The notes beneath the pieces are model-generated. The model ran no database searches, was not told the DNA's origin, and saw only the letters and a program-made list of their open reading frames with translations. From Lachnospiraceae bacterium (GTDB taxonomy: Bacteria; Bacillota; Clostridia; Lachnospirales; Lachnospiraceae), in the NCBI GenBank assembly GCA_009911035.1, contig QXWO01000012.1, positions 1 through 64,000 on the forward strand: 64,000 nt of DNA. The letters run 5' to 3'. Position numbers and translations under genes: made by a program. Below are positions 1 through 8,639 of this stretch, piece after piece. Numbering within the stretch: the stretch's first letter is position 1; each line of letters starts with the position of its first letter.

Positions 1-6
1 AGAAAG

Positions 7-51
7 TCAAGTGCTGTGAGAGGCGACGTAGGAGCCGCTCACAGTACTTGA
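7..51. repeat. Long hairpin at left edge
   Basis: Arms at 7-20 and 38-51 pair over 14 bp with one G-T mismatch, around a 17-base loop. No T-run follows, so it is not an ordinary terminator. It abuts the point where the downstream specificity-subunit similarity begins. It could therefore be a mobile palindromic element or the scar that cut that gene. This is an inference from position only. Confidence 0.5.
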
Positions 52-281
52 GTGCTTGCACCGGGGTAGTTGATTTTAACAAGTATATTGCATTTTTTCT
101 AATTACCATAATTAGATTACAAAAACAGCATTATAGTTATGGAATAAAATGGAATCAGTCGGAAATGGAGAGAACAAGAATAAAATTGCCGTTTTGTGTA
201 GGAGAAGATGGAAGAAAAACACCGGACTGGAATTATATGGAAAGATTTATAAAATCATTACCTTTTAGTGAAGGTATATAA
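48..281 (+). pseudogene. C-terminal fragment of restriction specificity (HsdS-like) subunit
   Basis: The C-terminal 60 residues or so, from FNKYIAFFLITIIRL to the end, resemble the last part of specificity subunits from BcgI-like and other restriction systems. The recognisable tail reads RIKLP, then a short glycine-containing turn, then PDWNYMERFIKSLP. Only this tail is present. The frame is open to the left window edge, but the part upstream of about position 70 lies in the hairpin at 7-51 and does not look like protein of this family. No start codon with a ribosome binding site is visible. Most likely it is a truncated remnant; alternatively it is the true 3' end of a gene lying outside the window. 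Confidence 0.5.
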
Positions 282-412
282 GTCAGAAAGCAATTTTTAA
301 ACATCCTCTGGAAAAATCAGGTAAGGTTATTAGCTTTTAAGGGAAAAAGGACGATAATAATTATAAGTATCAAAGCAGGCACAGGGATGTGTGAAAATAG
401 TACAAGGATGTG

Positions 413-1015
413 ATGAATTTGAAAATTGGAGAAGCACAGCAAATTTACAGGGCACAGGTAAAGGCCTATCAGGATCAGAAGGTGACGGTGTCAAAACAGC
501 TCCAGGATGTAAGAACAAGGATGGAGGTTTCCGTTTCAAAGGAAGATAAAGAAAGGTATGCGTCAGAAGCCGCTACTTTGGAACTAACGCTGGATAAGCT
601 GGATGAAAAGCAGTCAGAGTATCAGGAATATTTAAGCAAGCTTGCCGACCAGTACTGCGCATACTGGAATGCCACAGTAGCAGAGCAGCAGGCGGATGCG
701 GCGAAGGAATACGGAGTTGAAATGGGAAAGCTCCTTGAAGTTGCCCGCCGCATTATGAAAGGTGCAATCGTTCCGGCAGCAGATGAGAAAAAGCTGATGG
801 AATTTGACAACGACCTTTACCAGACGGCAAAGAGTATTGGCGCAATGGTTAGACGCCAGAAGAAAGAAAAATATGACAGCCTGTGGGGGGATGAGGAAAA
901 GAAGGAATACGATGATCCCCGAGAGGTGGCAGAGAATGCCACAGCCTCGACACAGGGGCCGGAGATAGTGGATGTTGCCGATACAATGGCATCAGCGACA
1001 CAGCCTGTACAATAA
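413..1015 (+). CDS. Hypothetical coiled-coil protein
   Basis: This 200-residue protein was not recognised. It is rich in Glu, Lys, Gln and Ala, with long stretches (residues 5-75 and 85-160) expected to form helical coiled coil. It has no signal peptide or membrane segment, so it should be cytoplasmic. The C-terminal 35 residues are low-complexity and probably disordered. ATG 413 is preferred because AAGGA lies at a suitable distance; a GTG at 410 is possible. An intrinsic terminator follows immediately, so it is probably transcribed alone. Its composition recalls the small coiled-coil proteins at 46999 and 47621, but no alignment was done. Confidence 0.7.
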   Translation: MNLKIGEAQQIYRAQVKAYQDQKVTVSKQLQDVRTRMEVSVSKEDKERYASEAATLELTLDKLDEKQSEYQEYLSKLADQYCAYWNATVAEQQADAAKEYGVEMGKLLEVARRIMKGAIVPAADEKKLMEFDNDLYQTAKSIGAMVRRQKKEKYDSLWGDEEKKEYDDPREVAENATASTQGPEIVDVADTMASATQPVQ

Positions 1016-1023
1016 GGACGGAT

Positions 1024-1055
1024 AAAAAGGAATCCATGTGGTGGATTCCTTTTTT
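1024..1055 (+). terminator. Intrinsic terminator
   Basis: A 13-bp perfect inverted repeat (1024-1036 and 1042-1054) with a five-base loop ends in a run of T. It lies 9 bases after the stop of the coiled-coil gene. Confidence 0.85.
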
Positions 1056-1167
1056 AAAGATATAAAAGGTATTTGAAAATAATGAGAAAAGGATTTATTT
1101 ATGGTATACTGGTACCTGATTGATCATGTAACAAAAAATAGAAAAGACAATAAGGGGGAAGGAAAAA

Positions 1168-2391
1168 ATGGAACGGGATATTGCAAAAGAAGCCAGTAAG
1201 TTTTTTAAAGAGATGGGACTGGAAGATGAAATGGCAAAACTCACAGAGGTGTTTGTTGATAATTTTATGATCCGAGGTGAAGAAACAGAAGACTTGAAGG
1301 AAGCACTGCACAGAGCTCCGGATTCCCTGCTTGACACGATCTGGGGAAAAATTTCAGGGAAAGAACCAGAGGAAGGGATAAGCCGTCAGCAGAAGGAGGA
1401 TAGTCTTTATGAAGATATACCGGGGTACTTTGCTTCCAGATTTGAACTGCTGGATATCAGAAAAATCAAACTGCTGGTCCGCATTATGAATAATTATCCT
1501 ACTAATGATTTAGAAGCAGCAGAAGTGATGGAAGAATTTGTTCCTTATGGCTGGGTGTTTTCCTTTGCAGAAAACCAAAGCAGCGTTTTTGTGGTGATGA
1601 ACGAAGTGAGGGATATCATCATGACGCTGGATAAGCCGGAAGTTAAAGAGCGAATATCTTTTATGAGCGGAATACGTTTTATCATAAATACCTGCCTTGG
1701 TTTATATGGTGTATCCACTATAGAACAGATACATAATATTTTTTGCAGTACGGGAACTGACGAAGATGGTAGGGAAAAAATGGTTAGTCATCTGGATGAG
1801 GTTATACAGGAATTTCTTCCTTATTTAGAAGAACAGAAGGTGCTATGGACAGATGGGAAATATATTGTCAGTCCGTATTTCAATACAAAAGAAGAATACA
1901 AAAGGCTGCTGCGTGTACAGAAAAGGGATTATTATGTGCCTGATGATGATATGATCAGAAGCTACGGCTTAGGGAAAATGGTGGTTAAAAATGAGGAATA
2001 TGAAACCGTATTTAAGCTGCTTTCCAGAGAAATCAAAGACCAGGAGCAGGCGGAGGAAATGCTGGAAGCAATATCCGGGTATGTGGTGAGGAAAGATTGG
2101 GAAGTTTCTCAAATTATGAATTGTCTGTATGACTGGGATGTGGTTTTTACAAGTGAAAGGGAGACACAAAAGCTGATAAAGGCGTTGGATGAATGGCTTC
2201 ATGTAATCCGCAGGTGGAGCGAATGCGGTCATTGCAGAAAAGAAATTTATGGTAAAAAAACAAATTTCTATTTCGGTCTGCCTGCCAATAAAAATGGAGC
2301 GGTAAAGGAGACTTTACAGAAGATATACCCTAATGACCCCTGTCCCTGCGGTTCCGGGGAAAAATATAAAAAATGCTGTGGACGGAAATAG
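1168..2391 (+). CDS. SEC-C zinc-motif protein
   Basis: A 407-residue soluble protein. The extreme C-terminus is a SEC-C motif (DPCPCGSGEKYKKCC), a zinc-binding element found at the end of SecA and on many otherwise unrelated bacterial proteins. A further CGHC pair about 50 residues upstream could also bind metal. The main body (residues 1-340) is helical and charged and was not recognised; long SEC-C proteins of this type occur widely in Firmicutes without known function. The start has a good GGGGGAAGG ribosome binding site. A strong hairpin separates it from the next, oppositely oriented gene. Confidence 0.8.
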   Translation: MERDIAKEASKFFKEMGLEDEMAKLTEVFVDNFMIRGEETEDLKEALHRAPDSLLDTIWGKISGKEPEEGISRQQKEDSLYEDIPGYFASRFELLDIRKIKLLVRIMNNYPTNDLEAAEVMEEFVPYGWVFSFAENQSSVFVVMNEVRDIIMTLDKPEVKERISFMSGIRFIINTCLGLYGVSTIEQIHNIFCSTGTDEDGREKMVSHLDEVIQEFLPYLEEQKVLWTDGKYIVSPYFNTKEEYKRLLRVQKRDYYVPDDDMIRSYGLGKMVVKNEEYETVFKLLSREIKDQEQAEEMLEAISGYVVRKDWEVSQIMNCLYDWDVVFTSERETQKLIKALDEWLHVIRRWSECGHCRKEIYGKKTNFYFGLPANKNGAVKETLQKIYPNDPCPCGSGEKYKKCCGRK

Positions 2392-2412
2392 TAGTTTGTC
2401 CGAAGCACTGGC

Positions 2413-2470
2413 AAAAGGAGCTTCCGCACCAGTGACAAGAATCACTGTTTTAGTGCGGAAGCCCCTTTTG
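2413..2470. terminator. Bidirectional terminator
   Basis: A long stem pairs 2413-2429 with 2453-2470, with T-rich and A-rich flanks that suit termination on both strands. It sits between the stop of the SEC-C gene and the stop of the small minus-strand gene at 2474. Confidence 0.75.
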
Positions 2471-2473
2471 GTT

Positions 2474-2704
2474 TCAGAAGTGGTATTCTCCAGGCTGGTA
2501 AATAAAAGTGCGGATCAGTTTGTCACGGCCATAAGTGGTGGTATGGCACTCCATAGAAGCTTTCCGTGTTTCCTCCGTGGCTTTATCCAGAATCTGGGCA
2601 AAACATCCGCTGGAATTTTGTCCGTTGGTCCCGGAATGGGAATGATTCTGATGATCCCGTTTTACTTTACCGATACTGGGAACAGCCGCTACTGACTGCA
2701 CCAT
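2474..2704 (-). CDS. Small protein of unknown function
   Basis: A 76-residue product with a polar, His/Asn/Ser-rich N-terminal half and a denser C-terminal half. The C-terminal half holds FAQILDKA and then CHTTTYGRDKLIRTFIYQ. That layout (variable head, compact tail ending in aromatic residues) suggests a genuine small conserved protein rather than chance. Support also comes from the bidirectional terminator next to its stop. Against it, ATG 2704 has no convincing ribosome binding site, and the frame stays open for a further 90 bases or so upstream. I do not recognise the family with certainty. Confidence 0.45.
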   Translation of the reverse strand: MVQSVAAVPSIGKVKRDHQNHSHSGTNGQNSSGCFAQILDKATEETRKASMECHTTTYGRDKLIRTFIYQPGEYHF

Positions 2705-2817
2705 AAAAATACCTGAAAATCCTTTTGCTGCGTCAATCCCTCCCTGGAAATGTATTTCAATAGTGAACGTTTCTGTTACTATATATTTCGTATAAAAAGG
2801 TGAAAAAGTTTAGGTTT

Positions 2818-2846
2818 TTTACAGGAATTGATGCTCCTAATATGGT
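2818..2846 (+). promoter_or_regulatory. Candidate sigma-A promoter for the nuclease-like gene
   Basis: TTTACA at 2818-2823 and TATGGT at 2841-2846 are separated by 17 bases. The -10 matches consensus at only four positions, so this is tentative. Confidence 0.35.
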
Positions 2847-2919
2847 AAAATTTTATATGGTCTAATGACCTGTAACAATTACATTTTTCCCTAAAATATG
2901 AAAGAAGAGGACGCCGCAA

Positions 2920-3666
2920 ATGGACATAATAGAAAGAGATATTTTTGCACTGATATGCAGCAGCGATGGAATGCGGGCAAAAGACATAGCGAATAAGTTA
3001 AAGAAAGACAGAAAAGTTATCAATCATTATCTATACGCTTCACCGTACATGCATGAACTATGTTACAGGGATAAAGACTATAACTGGCACGGTTACATTA
3101 GACAGGCAAGGCCGCACAAGGGACTGGAGGACTTTTGCGGTTATTATTCCACCGTGAGAGAATTTCTTGCACTTACAAAAGAGGAATGGTTTGAAATCCT
3201 TAAGGAGGGATGCAGGCGGATCGGACGCAATCTGAATGATACCAGAGGGCTTTTTCATTCTTTTAAAGATACTGCCGCGGTTATGCGGGATTTGTTTGGG
3301 GACTTGGGCGGGATAGATTATGAAGATTGGGAAATTGCGTTTGAGCTGCGCATTAAAAAGTCCCGGGCGGTCAGGATTTACGCGGATGTCCTTGTAATTA
3401 CGGAAAAGTATGTGTTTTCACTTGAGTTTAAAATGAAGGACAGGATAGAGGAAGACGAGGTTTTTCAGGCGGCGAAATACAGCGCCTATCAGGAGGTACT
3501 GTTCGGTCCAAAGTACGATGTAATACCGGTTCTGGTACTGACAAAAGCACAAGACCTATATAAATATGTTCCTTTGGGGGAAAGTACGGCGGAAATTCCG
3601 GTGTGCTCCGGGGACATGCTGTTTAACATATTTGATGAATATCTGGGGTTTCTGGAGGGTGTTTGA
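2920..3666 (+). CDS. Winged-helix protein with PD-(D/E)XK (RecB/Cas4-like) nuclease signature
   Basis: A 248-residue protein. Residues 1-45 look like a winged helix-turn-helix (AKDIANKLKKDRKVINHYLY). The C-terminal half shows a restriction-fold signature: D156 at the end of one strand, E169-F-K171 on the next, and a downstream Q183-x3-Y187 element as in RecB- and Cas4-type nucleases. The middle region (60-135) is helical and unassigned. It has no signal peptide. The family as a whole was not recognised, and nuclease activity is inferred from motifs only. It has its own candidate promoter and no operon partner, so it may be a solitary nuclease or a DNA-damage or defence factor. Confidence 0.65.
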   Translation: MDIIERDIFALICSSDGMRAKDIANKLKKDRKVINHYLYASPYMHELCYRDKDYNWHGYIRQARPHKGLEDFCGYYSTVREFLALTKEEWFEILKEGCRRIGRNLNDTRGLFHSFKDTAAVMRDLFGDLGGIDYEDWEIAFELRIKKSRAVRIYADVLVITEKYVFSLEFKMKDRIEEDEVFQAAKYSAYQEVLFGPKYDVIPVLVLTKAQDLYKYVPLGESTAEIPVCSGDMLFNIFDEYLGFLEGV

Positions 3667-3690
3667 AAATTCATTTCCCCAATCTGTACG
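3664..3690 (-). repeat. Dispersed intergenic repeat, family B (copy 1)
   Basis: On the minus strand it reads GTACAGATTGGGGAAATGA and then a TTTTCA tail. The same core occurs at 18892-18930 and 47994-48036, each in intergenic DNA. Confidence 0.5.
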
Positions 3691-3858
3691 CCCCGCTTTG
3701 CGTGATATTTGCGTCAAATTCGGTCAACGCAGCCTGCTAATAATTTTTCAATCTATCTTCATATGAAATTCATAAGGCTGTGCTACAATTATTATATAAA
3801 AGGCAAAGGCATTGATGCAGCACTGTAAGCACAGCCTGCCATATGCGGGGGGACCGGG

Positions 3859-4524
3859 ATGAGGAAAATGCGGATTTTATTTTTGGAAGATGAGCCTACC
3901 ATACGGGAAGTGCTGACGGAATATATGAAGATGCAGGACTATGAGGTGACGGAGGCCGGGGATGGGGAGAAGGCCCTGGCCCTGCTTAAGGAACAGGACT
4001 TTGACATGGCTGTGCTGGACATTATGGTGCCCAGGGTGAGCGGCCTTGAAGTTCTGACTTATATCAAGGAGCACCGGCCGGATATGGCAACGATTATGCT
4101 GACGGCGCTGGACGATGAAAAGACCCAGGTCAGGGCATTTAATCTTTATGCGGATGATTATGTGGTCAAGCCGGTCTCTCCCATTATTCTGCTGAAAAGA
4201 ATGGAAACTATCCTGCGGAGAGTAAAAAGGATGGAGCAGCAGGAGGAAAAGGGACTGTTTATCTGCGGGGATTCCTACCAGGCCTTTTATGACGGGGTTC
4301 CTTTAGAACTTACCTTAAGTGAATTTCTGTTGCTGCAGGTGCTTAAGAGTGAGCCGAAAAGGGCTTTTACAAGGGAACAGTTGATTTTGCGTATATTTAA
4401 TGAAGACTATGTGGGCAATGACAGGATTATTGATGCCCATGTGAAAAATTTGCGCAAAAAACTGCCTGTAAATTACATTAAAACGGTAATTGGAATTGGT
4501 TATCAGTTCCAGGAGGGGGATTGA
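3859..4524 (+). CDS. OmpR-family response regulator
   Basis: A 221-residue regulator. The receiver domain (1-120) has acidic residues E10-D11, phosphoacceptor D54 (VLDIM) and the conserved lysine in DDYVVKP. A winged-helix DNA-binding domain (about 128-219) ends with IDAHVKNLRKKL and a TVIGIGYQF wing. It overlaps, or nearly overlaps, the sensor kinase gene that follows, and the ABC transporter comes next. The four genes therefore probably form one operon in which this protein controls the transporter. The signal is unknown. Confidence 0.92.
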   Translation: MRKMRILFLEDEPTIREVLTEYMKMQDYEVTEAGDGEKALALLKEQDFDMAVLDIMVPRVSGLEVLTYIKEHRPDMATIMLTALDDEKTQVRAFNLYADDYVVKPVSPIILLKRMETILRRVKRMEQQEEKGLFICGDSYQAFYDGVPLELTLSEFLLLQVLKSEPKRAFTREQLILRIFNEDYVGNDRIIDAHVKNLRKKLPVNYIKTVIGIGYQFQEGD

Positions 4525-4526
4525 TC

Positions 4527-6167
4527 ATGGGTCTGTCAAAAAAAACATTTCTTTACAGTATTATTCTTGCAGTTATTATGACCGTTTTTATTCTGGGATA
4601 TTTCGTGTTGATGCTGCCTTCCCTGTATGTGGATTATGTGATGGATAGCAATTTGAAGTTGGTTATGGAGATACAGGAAGGGTATATGGAGGACAGAACC
4701 TATGATGGTCTGGCTGTCAAAAATCCTTCCTCAGTCTATACCATGGAAATTCCTGATGAAGGGACGGAAATTTATGTGTCCGGTAAGTTTTTTAAAATGA
4801 CGGTAAAGATTCAGGATGAAGAACTGCTGGTCATGCTGGACAGCGTTAGAAAAATGATGGATGACATGGGGGATAACGGCATAACCGGAGGAACAGCCAA
4901 AGAGAAAGGCGAAAGCACAACCGGAGGGGAAAACGGATCTGCAGATGGGGAAAATACAGGTAGAAAACCGGACTATTTATTAAAACTGTGGGAGCAGATA
5001 AAGGGAAAATTTACCGAAGAAAATCTTTTTGCAGAAAACTGCCCGGTTGCGGTGCAGGTGGAGGGAAAAGAAAAGCAGGGAATATACCGGGAGGAATATT
5101 CCAAAATCCACAGGACGGAAGGGAATTCTTTTGTGTATGAGGGCGGCGTAAGCGATGGTGATTACAGCTATACCACTTATGTGGCCATGGGAAGGGTGAA
5201 GGATGCTTTTATTATAACGGTACTGCCTACCATGACGCCACGGATGGAAGAAATCAGACCGGTAGTGATGGGAAGCCTGCCCATGATTGGGGCGGTGATG
5301 TTCCTGCTGGTTCTGCTTGCCTCCCGCTTCTTTTCGGGGAAAATAGTAAACCCCATTATCCGTCTGGCAGGCTATGCGGAAAGCGTCAGGGCTTTGGACG
5401 GTTATGAATCGGAGGCATTTATATCGGACAGTGAGGATGAAATCGGTGCCCTTGGCAGAGCCCTTCATGAACTTTACAGGGAACTTAGTGAGAAATATCA
5501 GGAGCTGGAATTGAAAAACAAGGCGCTGGAAGAAGAAAATGAAAGACAGGAAGTATTCCTGCGGGCTACCTCCCATCAGTTGAAAACCCCGGTCACAGCG
5601 GCGCTGCTGGTAGTTGAGGGAATGATGAATGAGGTGGGCAAGTATAAAAATACAAAAGAATACCTCCCAGAGGTAAAGAAGCACCTTTTATCCATGCGGA
5701 AAATCGTGGAAGATATTCTGTATTTGAATTATCATGCAGAAAATATGCAGAAGGAAGAATTGGCACTGGAAGCTTTGGTGCAGGAGCTTATAAGGACTTA
5801 TAAGGTTCAGGCTGATGATAAGGGGCTGGATGTGTCTGTAAGGGGCAGCGGGATGGTAAAGGCCGACCGGGAAATGATGAAGAAAATTGTGGATAACATT
5901 CTTTCCAATGCCGTGCAGTATACACCGGAGGGACAGAGGATTGAAATAGAAGCCGGAACAGGAGAACTGTATGTTAAAAATTACGGGGTGTCCATTGACC
6001 CACAAATACTTCCGAATATTTTTGAACCTTTTGTCAGCAGTGATGAAAGCAGGAAGGGGAAAGGACTGGGACTTTATGTGGCTTCCTATTACAGCAGACT
6101 TTCAGGGTGTGAGCTGAAAGTGGAAAATATAGAGAACGGAGTGCAGGCCAGACTGAAATTTTTGTAG
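4527..6167 (+). CDS. Membrane sensor histidine kinase
   Basis: A 546-residue kinase. It has an N-terminal membrane segment (about 8-30), a long extracellular sensor region with a Gly/Glu/Thr-rich insert near residues 115-145, and a second membrane segment near 245-265. A HAMP-like linker, a coiled coil and HisKA (ATSHQLKTP, H350) follow. The ATPase domain has N box NILSNAVQYT and G box GKGLGLYV. ATG 4527 is chosen over TTG 4521 because AGGAGGGG lies eight bases upstream of it. It partners the response regulator encoded immediately upstream. The low-complexity insert in the sensor domain is unusual. Confidence 0.9.
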   Translation: MGLSKKTFLYSIILAVIMTVFILGYFVLMLPSLYVDYVMDSNLKLVMEIQEGYMEDRTYDGLAVKNPSSVYTMEIPDEGTEIYVSGKFFKMTVKIQDEELLVMLDSVRKMMDDMGDNGITGGTAKEKGESTTGGENGSADGENTGRKPDYLLKLWEQIKGKFTEENLFAENCPVAVQVEGKEKQGIYREEYSKIHRTEGNSFVYEGGVSDGDYSYTTYVAMGRVKDAFIITVLPTMTPRMEEIRPVVMGSLPMIGAVMFLLVLLASRFFSGKIVNPIIRLAGYAESVRALDGYESEAFISDSEDEIGALGRALHELYRELSEKYQELELKNKALEEENERQEVFLRATSHQLKTPVTAALLVVEGMMNEVGKYKNTKEYLPEVKKHLLSMRKIVEDILYLNYHAENMQKEELALEALVQELIRTYKVQADDKGLDVSVRGSGMVKADREMMKKIVDNILSNAVQYTPEGQRIEIEAGTGELYVKNYGVSIDPQILPNIFEPFVSSDESRKGKGLGLYVASYYSRLSGCELKVENIENGVQARLKFL

Positions 6168-6234
6168 GCGGCCCAGGCATGGGGAATGGTGCTTCAAAGG
6201 CGGTTCTTATAGATTAGGAAAAGAGGGAACGGAA

Positions 6235-7119
6235 ATGTTAATGACAATCAGGCAGCTCCGGGTGAAGTATGGAAATCAGATGGCGCTGGATATTGAAAAG
6301 CCCGTTACATTTGAAAAGGGAGAGCGTATTGGCGTTATCGGGTCTAACGGGGCGGGGAAATCCACGCTGGTGAAGGCTCTGCTGGGGCTTGTCCGTTACG
6401 AGGGAAATGTGGTAACACAGTTAAAGCCGGAGCAGATGGCGGTGCATATGCAGTTTAATGAGTATGTAACTTCCATGCCTGTCAGGTATATTATGGAAGC
6501 CATATTGGACACGAAAATCAAAAGGAATAGAGAGCTGCAGGAGCTAATTTCATTTTTTGACTTTGAACCCTGTCTGCCCAAGCGGTTTAATGCCCTGTCG
6601 GGAGGGCAGAAGCAGAAGTTCACCATCATAATGGTAATGTTCCAGAAAGCGGAACTGACTTTTTTCGATGAAGTCACTTCGGGGCTGGATTTTGAAACCA
6701 GACAGAAGCTGGTGGAAAAGCTGGCCCGGTGGTACCGGGACAAGGGAGATACCCTGGTGATGATCTCCCACTATTATGAGGAACTGGAACAGCTTGCAGA
6801 TAAGATTCTCATTCTGGATAAGGGAAAAGTTGTGGCTTATGGACAAAAGGAGCAGCTTTTTAAGGAATATTGCGGAAATGTAGTCTTTATTATGGAAAAC
6901 AATGATAAAAACAGGGAGCTTTCAAAAGGCTTTCCGGTCTTAAGATCGCCGGAACATCTGCTTGCCCTGGCCTGTGACAGCAGGGGGCAGGAGCGGAGGG
7001 CGATGTCAGTTCTTGCAGAAAACAATGTGAATTTTAAAAGAAGCAATTCGGATATCGAAATTATGTTTATGAATGCCAGAGAACGGTTTTACAGTCAGAT
7101 GGGGGAAAACAGGGTATGA
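6235..7119 (+). CDS. ABC transporter ATPase (ABC-2 type)
   Basis: A 294-residue cytoplasmic ATPase with Walker A GSNGAGKST (about residue 37), signature LSGGQKQKF, Walker B LTFFDEVTSGLD and the switch histidine in ISHYYEE. The Walker B aspartate follows two Phe residues rather than Leu-Leu. The 80-residue C-terminal extension is typical of drug or lantibiotic-type exporters. It overlaps the permease gene by four bases and follows the two-component genes, so it probably energises an exporter for a drug, peptide or envelope-stress compound. The substrate cannot be inferred. Confidence 0.88.
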   Translation: MLMTIRQLRVKYGNQMALDIEKPVTFEKGERIGVIGSNGAGKSTLVKALLGLVRYEGNVVTQLKPEQMAVHMQFNEYVTSMPVRYIMEAILDTKIKRNRELQELISFFDFEPCLPKRFNALSGGQKQKFTIIMVMFQKAELTFFDEVTSGLDFETRQKLVEKLARWYRDKGDTLVMISHYYEELEQLADKILILDKGKVVAYGQKEQLFKEYCGNVVFIMENNDKNRELSKGFPVLRSPEHLLALACDSRGQERRAMSVLAENNVNFKRSNSDIEIMFMNARERFYSQMGENRV

Positions 7120-7904
7120 AAAAATGCAGTCTGCGTATGGTCTTATATGAATTAAGAAATATTAACGGCAATTTCATGCCTCACTTTTTCGGAATCATAT
7201 TTCCCAATCTGATGTGCGTGCTTTTGTCAAAAACAGTGGGAAGTCAGGTGCCGGACCAGATGCGTCAGGAGGTGGTGACCTCTATTATGCTGACTATGAC
7301 GCTGGTAATTCCCATGGCGATTATGCTGATTGGATATGGCGCTCTTTATGCCCAGGAGGTGGAGCGGGGGATTCCTTTAAGGATGCGGCTGTTTGGGGTT
7401 GGGGAAAAATACGAAGTGACTGCCAAAATTGCAGCCCATCTTGTGTTTTTGACCATTGCCTTTGCGATATATGCCGTTTTCCAGGTTCTTTTTATGGACA
7501 TTCAGCGGCCGGCAGCTTCGTCCCTTTTGTGTCTGGCTGTGTCCCTTTATCTGATAGGTATCATTTTTTTGATAATTGCCCACGCCCTTGCCAATATATT
7601 CCGGAAATTCAGTCTCACCTTCGGCGTGACCATGTTTCTTTATTTTGGCATGATGATTTTAACCGGAATGATGGGGATGCGCACAGACCAGCTCCCGGAA
7701 TTTCTCCAGAAAGTGGCGGCGGCCCTTCCCATGACCTATGTAAGCAATGATTTCATAGGTTTCTGGCAGGGCGGGAAATATAATTTTATGCCTTTTATCC
7801 AGTCCTTTATTTTTATGGGAGCTGCAGCCGGAATACTGCTTATGTGTTCCTTTCATTTTCAGCAGCGTTCGCAAACCCGTGGGAAAGACAGCATTTTTGC
7901 CTGA
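7116..7904 (+). CDS. ABC-2 type permease
   Basis: A 262-residue membrane protein with about six hydrophobic segments, beginning with an amphipathic MKKCSLRMVLYEL stretch. The central region (about 90-190) has the arrangement of ABC-2 permeases. ATGA overlap with the ATPase gene shows translational coupling. It should form the transport channel with that ATPase. A small inverted repeat about 20 bases after the stop lacks a T-run, so the end of this operon is not well marked. Confidence 0.87.
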   Translation: MKKCSLRMVLYELRNINGNFMPHFFGIIFPNLMCVLLSKTVGSQVPDQMRQEVVTSIMLTMTLVIPMAIMLIGYGALYAQEVERGIPLRMRLFGVGEKYEVTAKIAAHLVFLTIAFAIYAVFQVLFMDIQRPAASSLLCLAVSLYLIGIIFLIIAHALANIFRKFSLTFGVTMFLYFGMMILTGMMGMRTDQLPEFLQKVAAALPMTYVSNDFIGFWQGGKYNFMPFIQSFIFMGAAAGILLMCSFHFQQRSQTRGKDSIFA

Positions 7905-7961
7905 CAGGCATAAAAACAGGAAGGAATGGAAGGAAGTACACATCCATTCCCCGGCAGACCT

Positions 7962-8444
7962 CTATTTAACATATACATACCGCAGTTCTGTCAGCTCCCT
8001 GCCGCCCACTTCCATGGAAAGCTTCTGGCCGTCCTGCGCAAACCCGTGCTTTTCATAAAAAGCCCTTGCCCGCAGGTTATCTTCAAATACAGTCAGATAA
8101 ATTTTGTGGAAACCAAGGGAAAGGAGTTTCTCTACGGCGAAGGTAAACAGGATATGTCCATAGCCCTGTCCAATCAGATTCGGCAGCACATAGACGGAGA
8201 TGATTTCCCCCCATCCTGCAAAGGCTTTATCCCTTGCCCCGGCGATGGAAGAAGTGCCGAGGACTTTTTCCCCGTCAGTGAGCACGTAGGCGCCGTCTAA
8301 AGGCGGGGCCCAGTTATCTAAATTCATCTGGTCAAGATAATCCTGGGGGACGATCCCTTTAAAAGCATTCTGCCAGCCGGCGGTATAAAGCTTTTGGACT
8401 TCCGGGATATCTCCCGGCGTCATATTTCTCATAAATACTTGCAT
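7962..8444 (-). CDS. GNAT-family N-acetyltransferase
   Basis: A 160-residue protein with the GNAT acetyl-CoA binding strand-loop-helix (ISVYVLPNLIGQGYGHIL, where QGYG is the pyrophosphate loop) and a C-terminal ARAFYEKHGF element typical of the fold. The acceptor substrate is unknown. It stands alone on the minus strand, convergent with the ABC operon and divergent from the ligase gene. Confidence 0.88.
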   Translation of the reverse strand: MQVFMRNMTPGDIPEVQKLYTAGWQNAFKGIVPQDYLDQMNLDNWAPPLDGAYVLTDGEKVLGTSSIAGARDKAFAGWGEIISVYVLPNLIGQGYGHILFTFAVEKLLSLGFHKIYLTVFEDNLRARAFYEKHGFAQDGQKLSMEVGGRELTELRYVYVK

Positions 8445-8639
8445 TTGTGATCTCCAGAGATTCTTTTTGGGATTATTATACCATTCATATGGATCAAAGA
8501 AAATGAAATTGGTGTAATTTTTCTTTTGTTTTTGCGTTTCTTATATTATAATAGTAAAGGTGAGACTGGCGCGGCTTTAAAGGTGGAGAAGTCCGCAGCG
8601 CTGGCGTTGATCTGAAATACGATTAAGGGAGAAGAAAAA

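Noticed and set aside
2333-2695. Plus-strand frame overlapping the end of the SEC-C gene
   Set aside because: It runs through the bidirectional terminator and starts inside the SEC-C motif in another frame.
4980-5684. Long minus-strand frame (234 codons) opposite the sensor kinase gene
   Set aside because: It lies wholly within a well-supported kinase gene, has no family features and its composition follows the opposite strand.
7922-7950. Inverted repeat after the ABC-2 permease gene as a terminator
   Set aside because: The 8-bp stem has no T-run on either strand, so it was not listed as a terminator.
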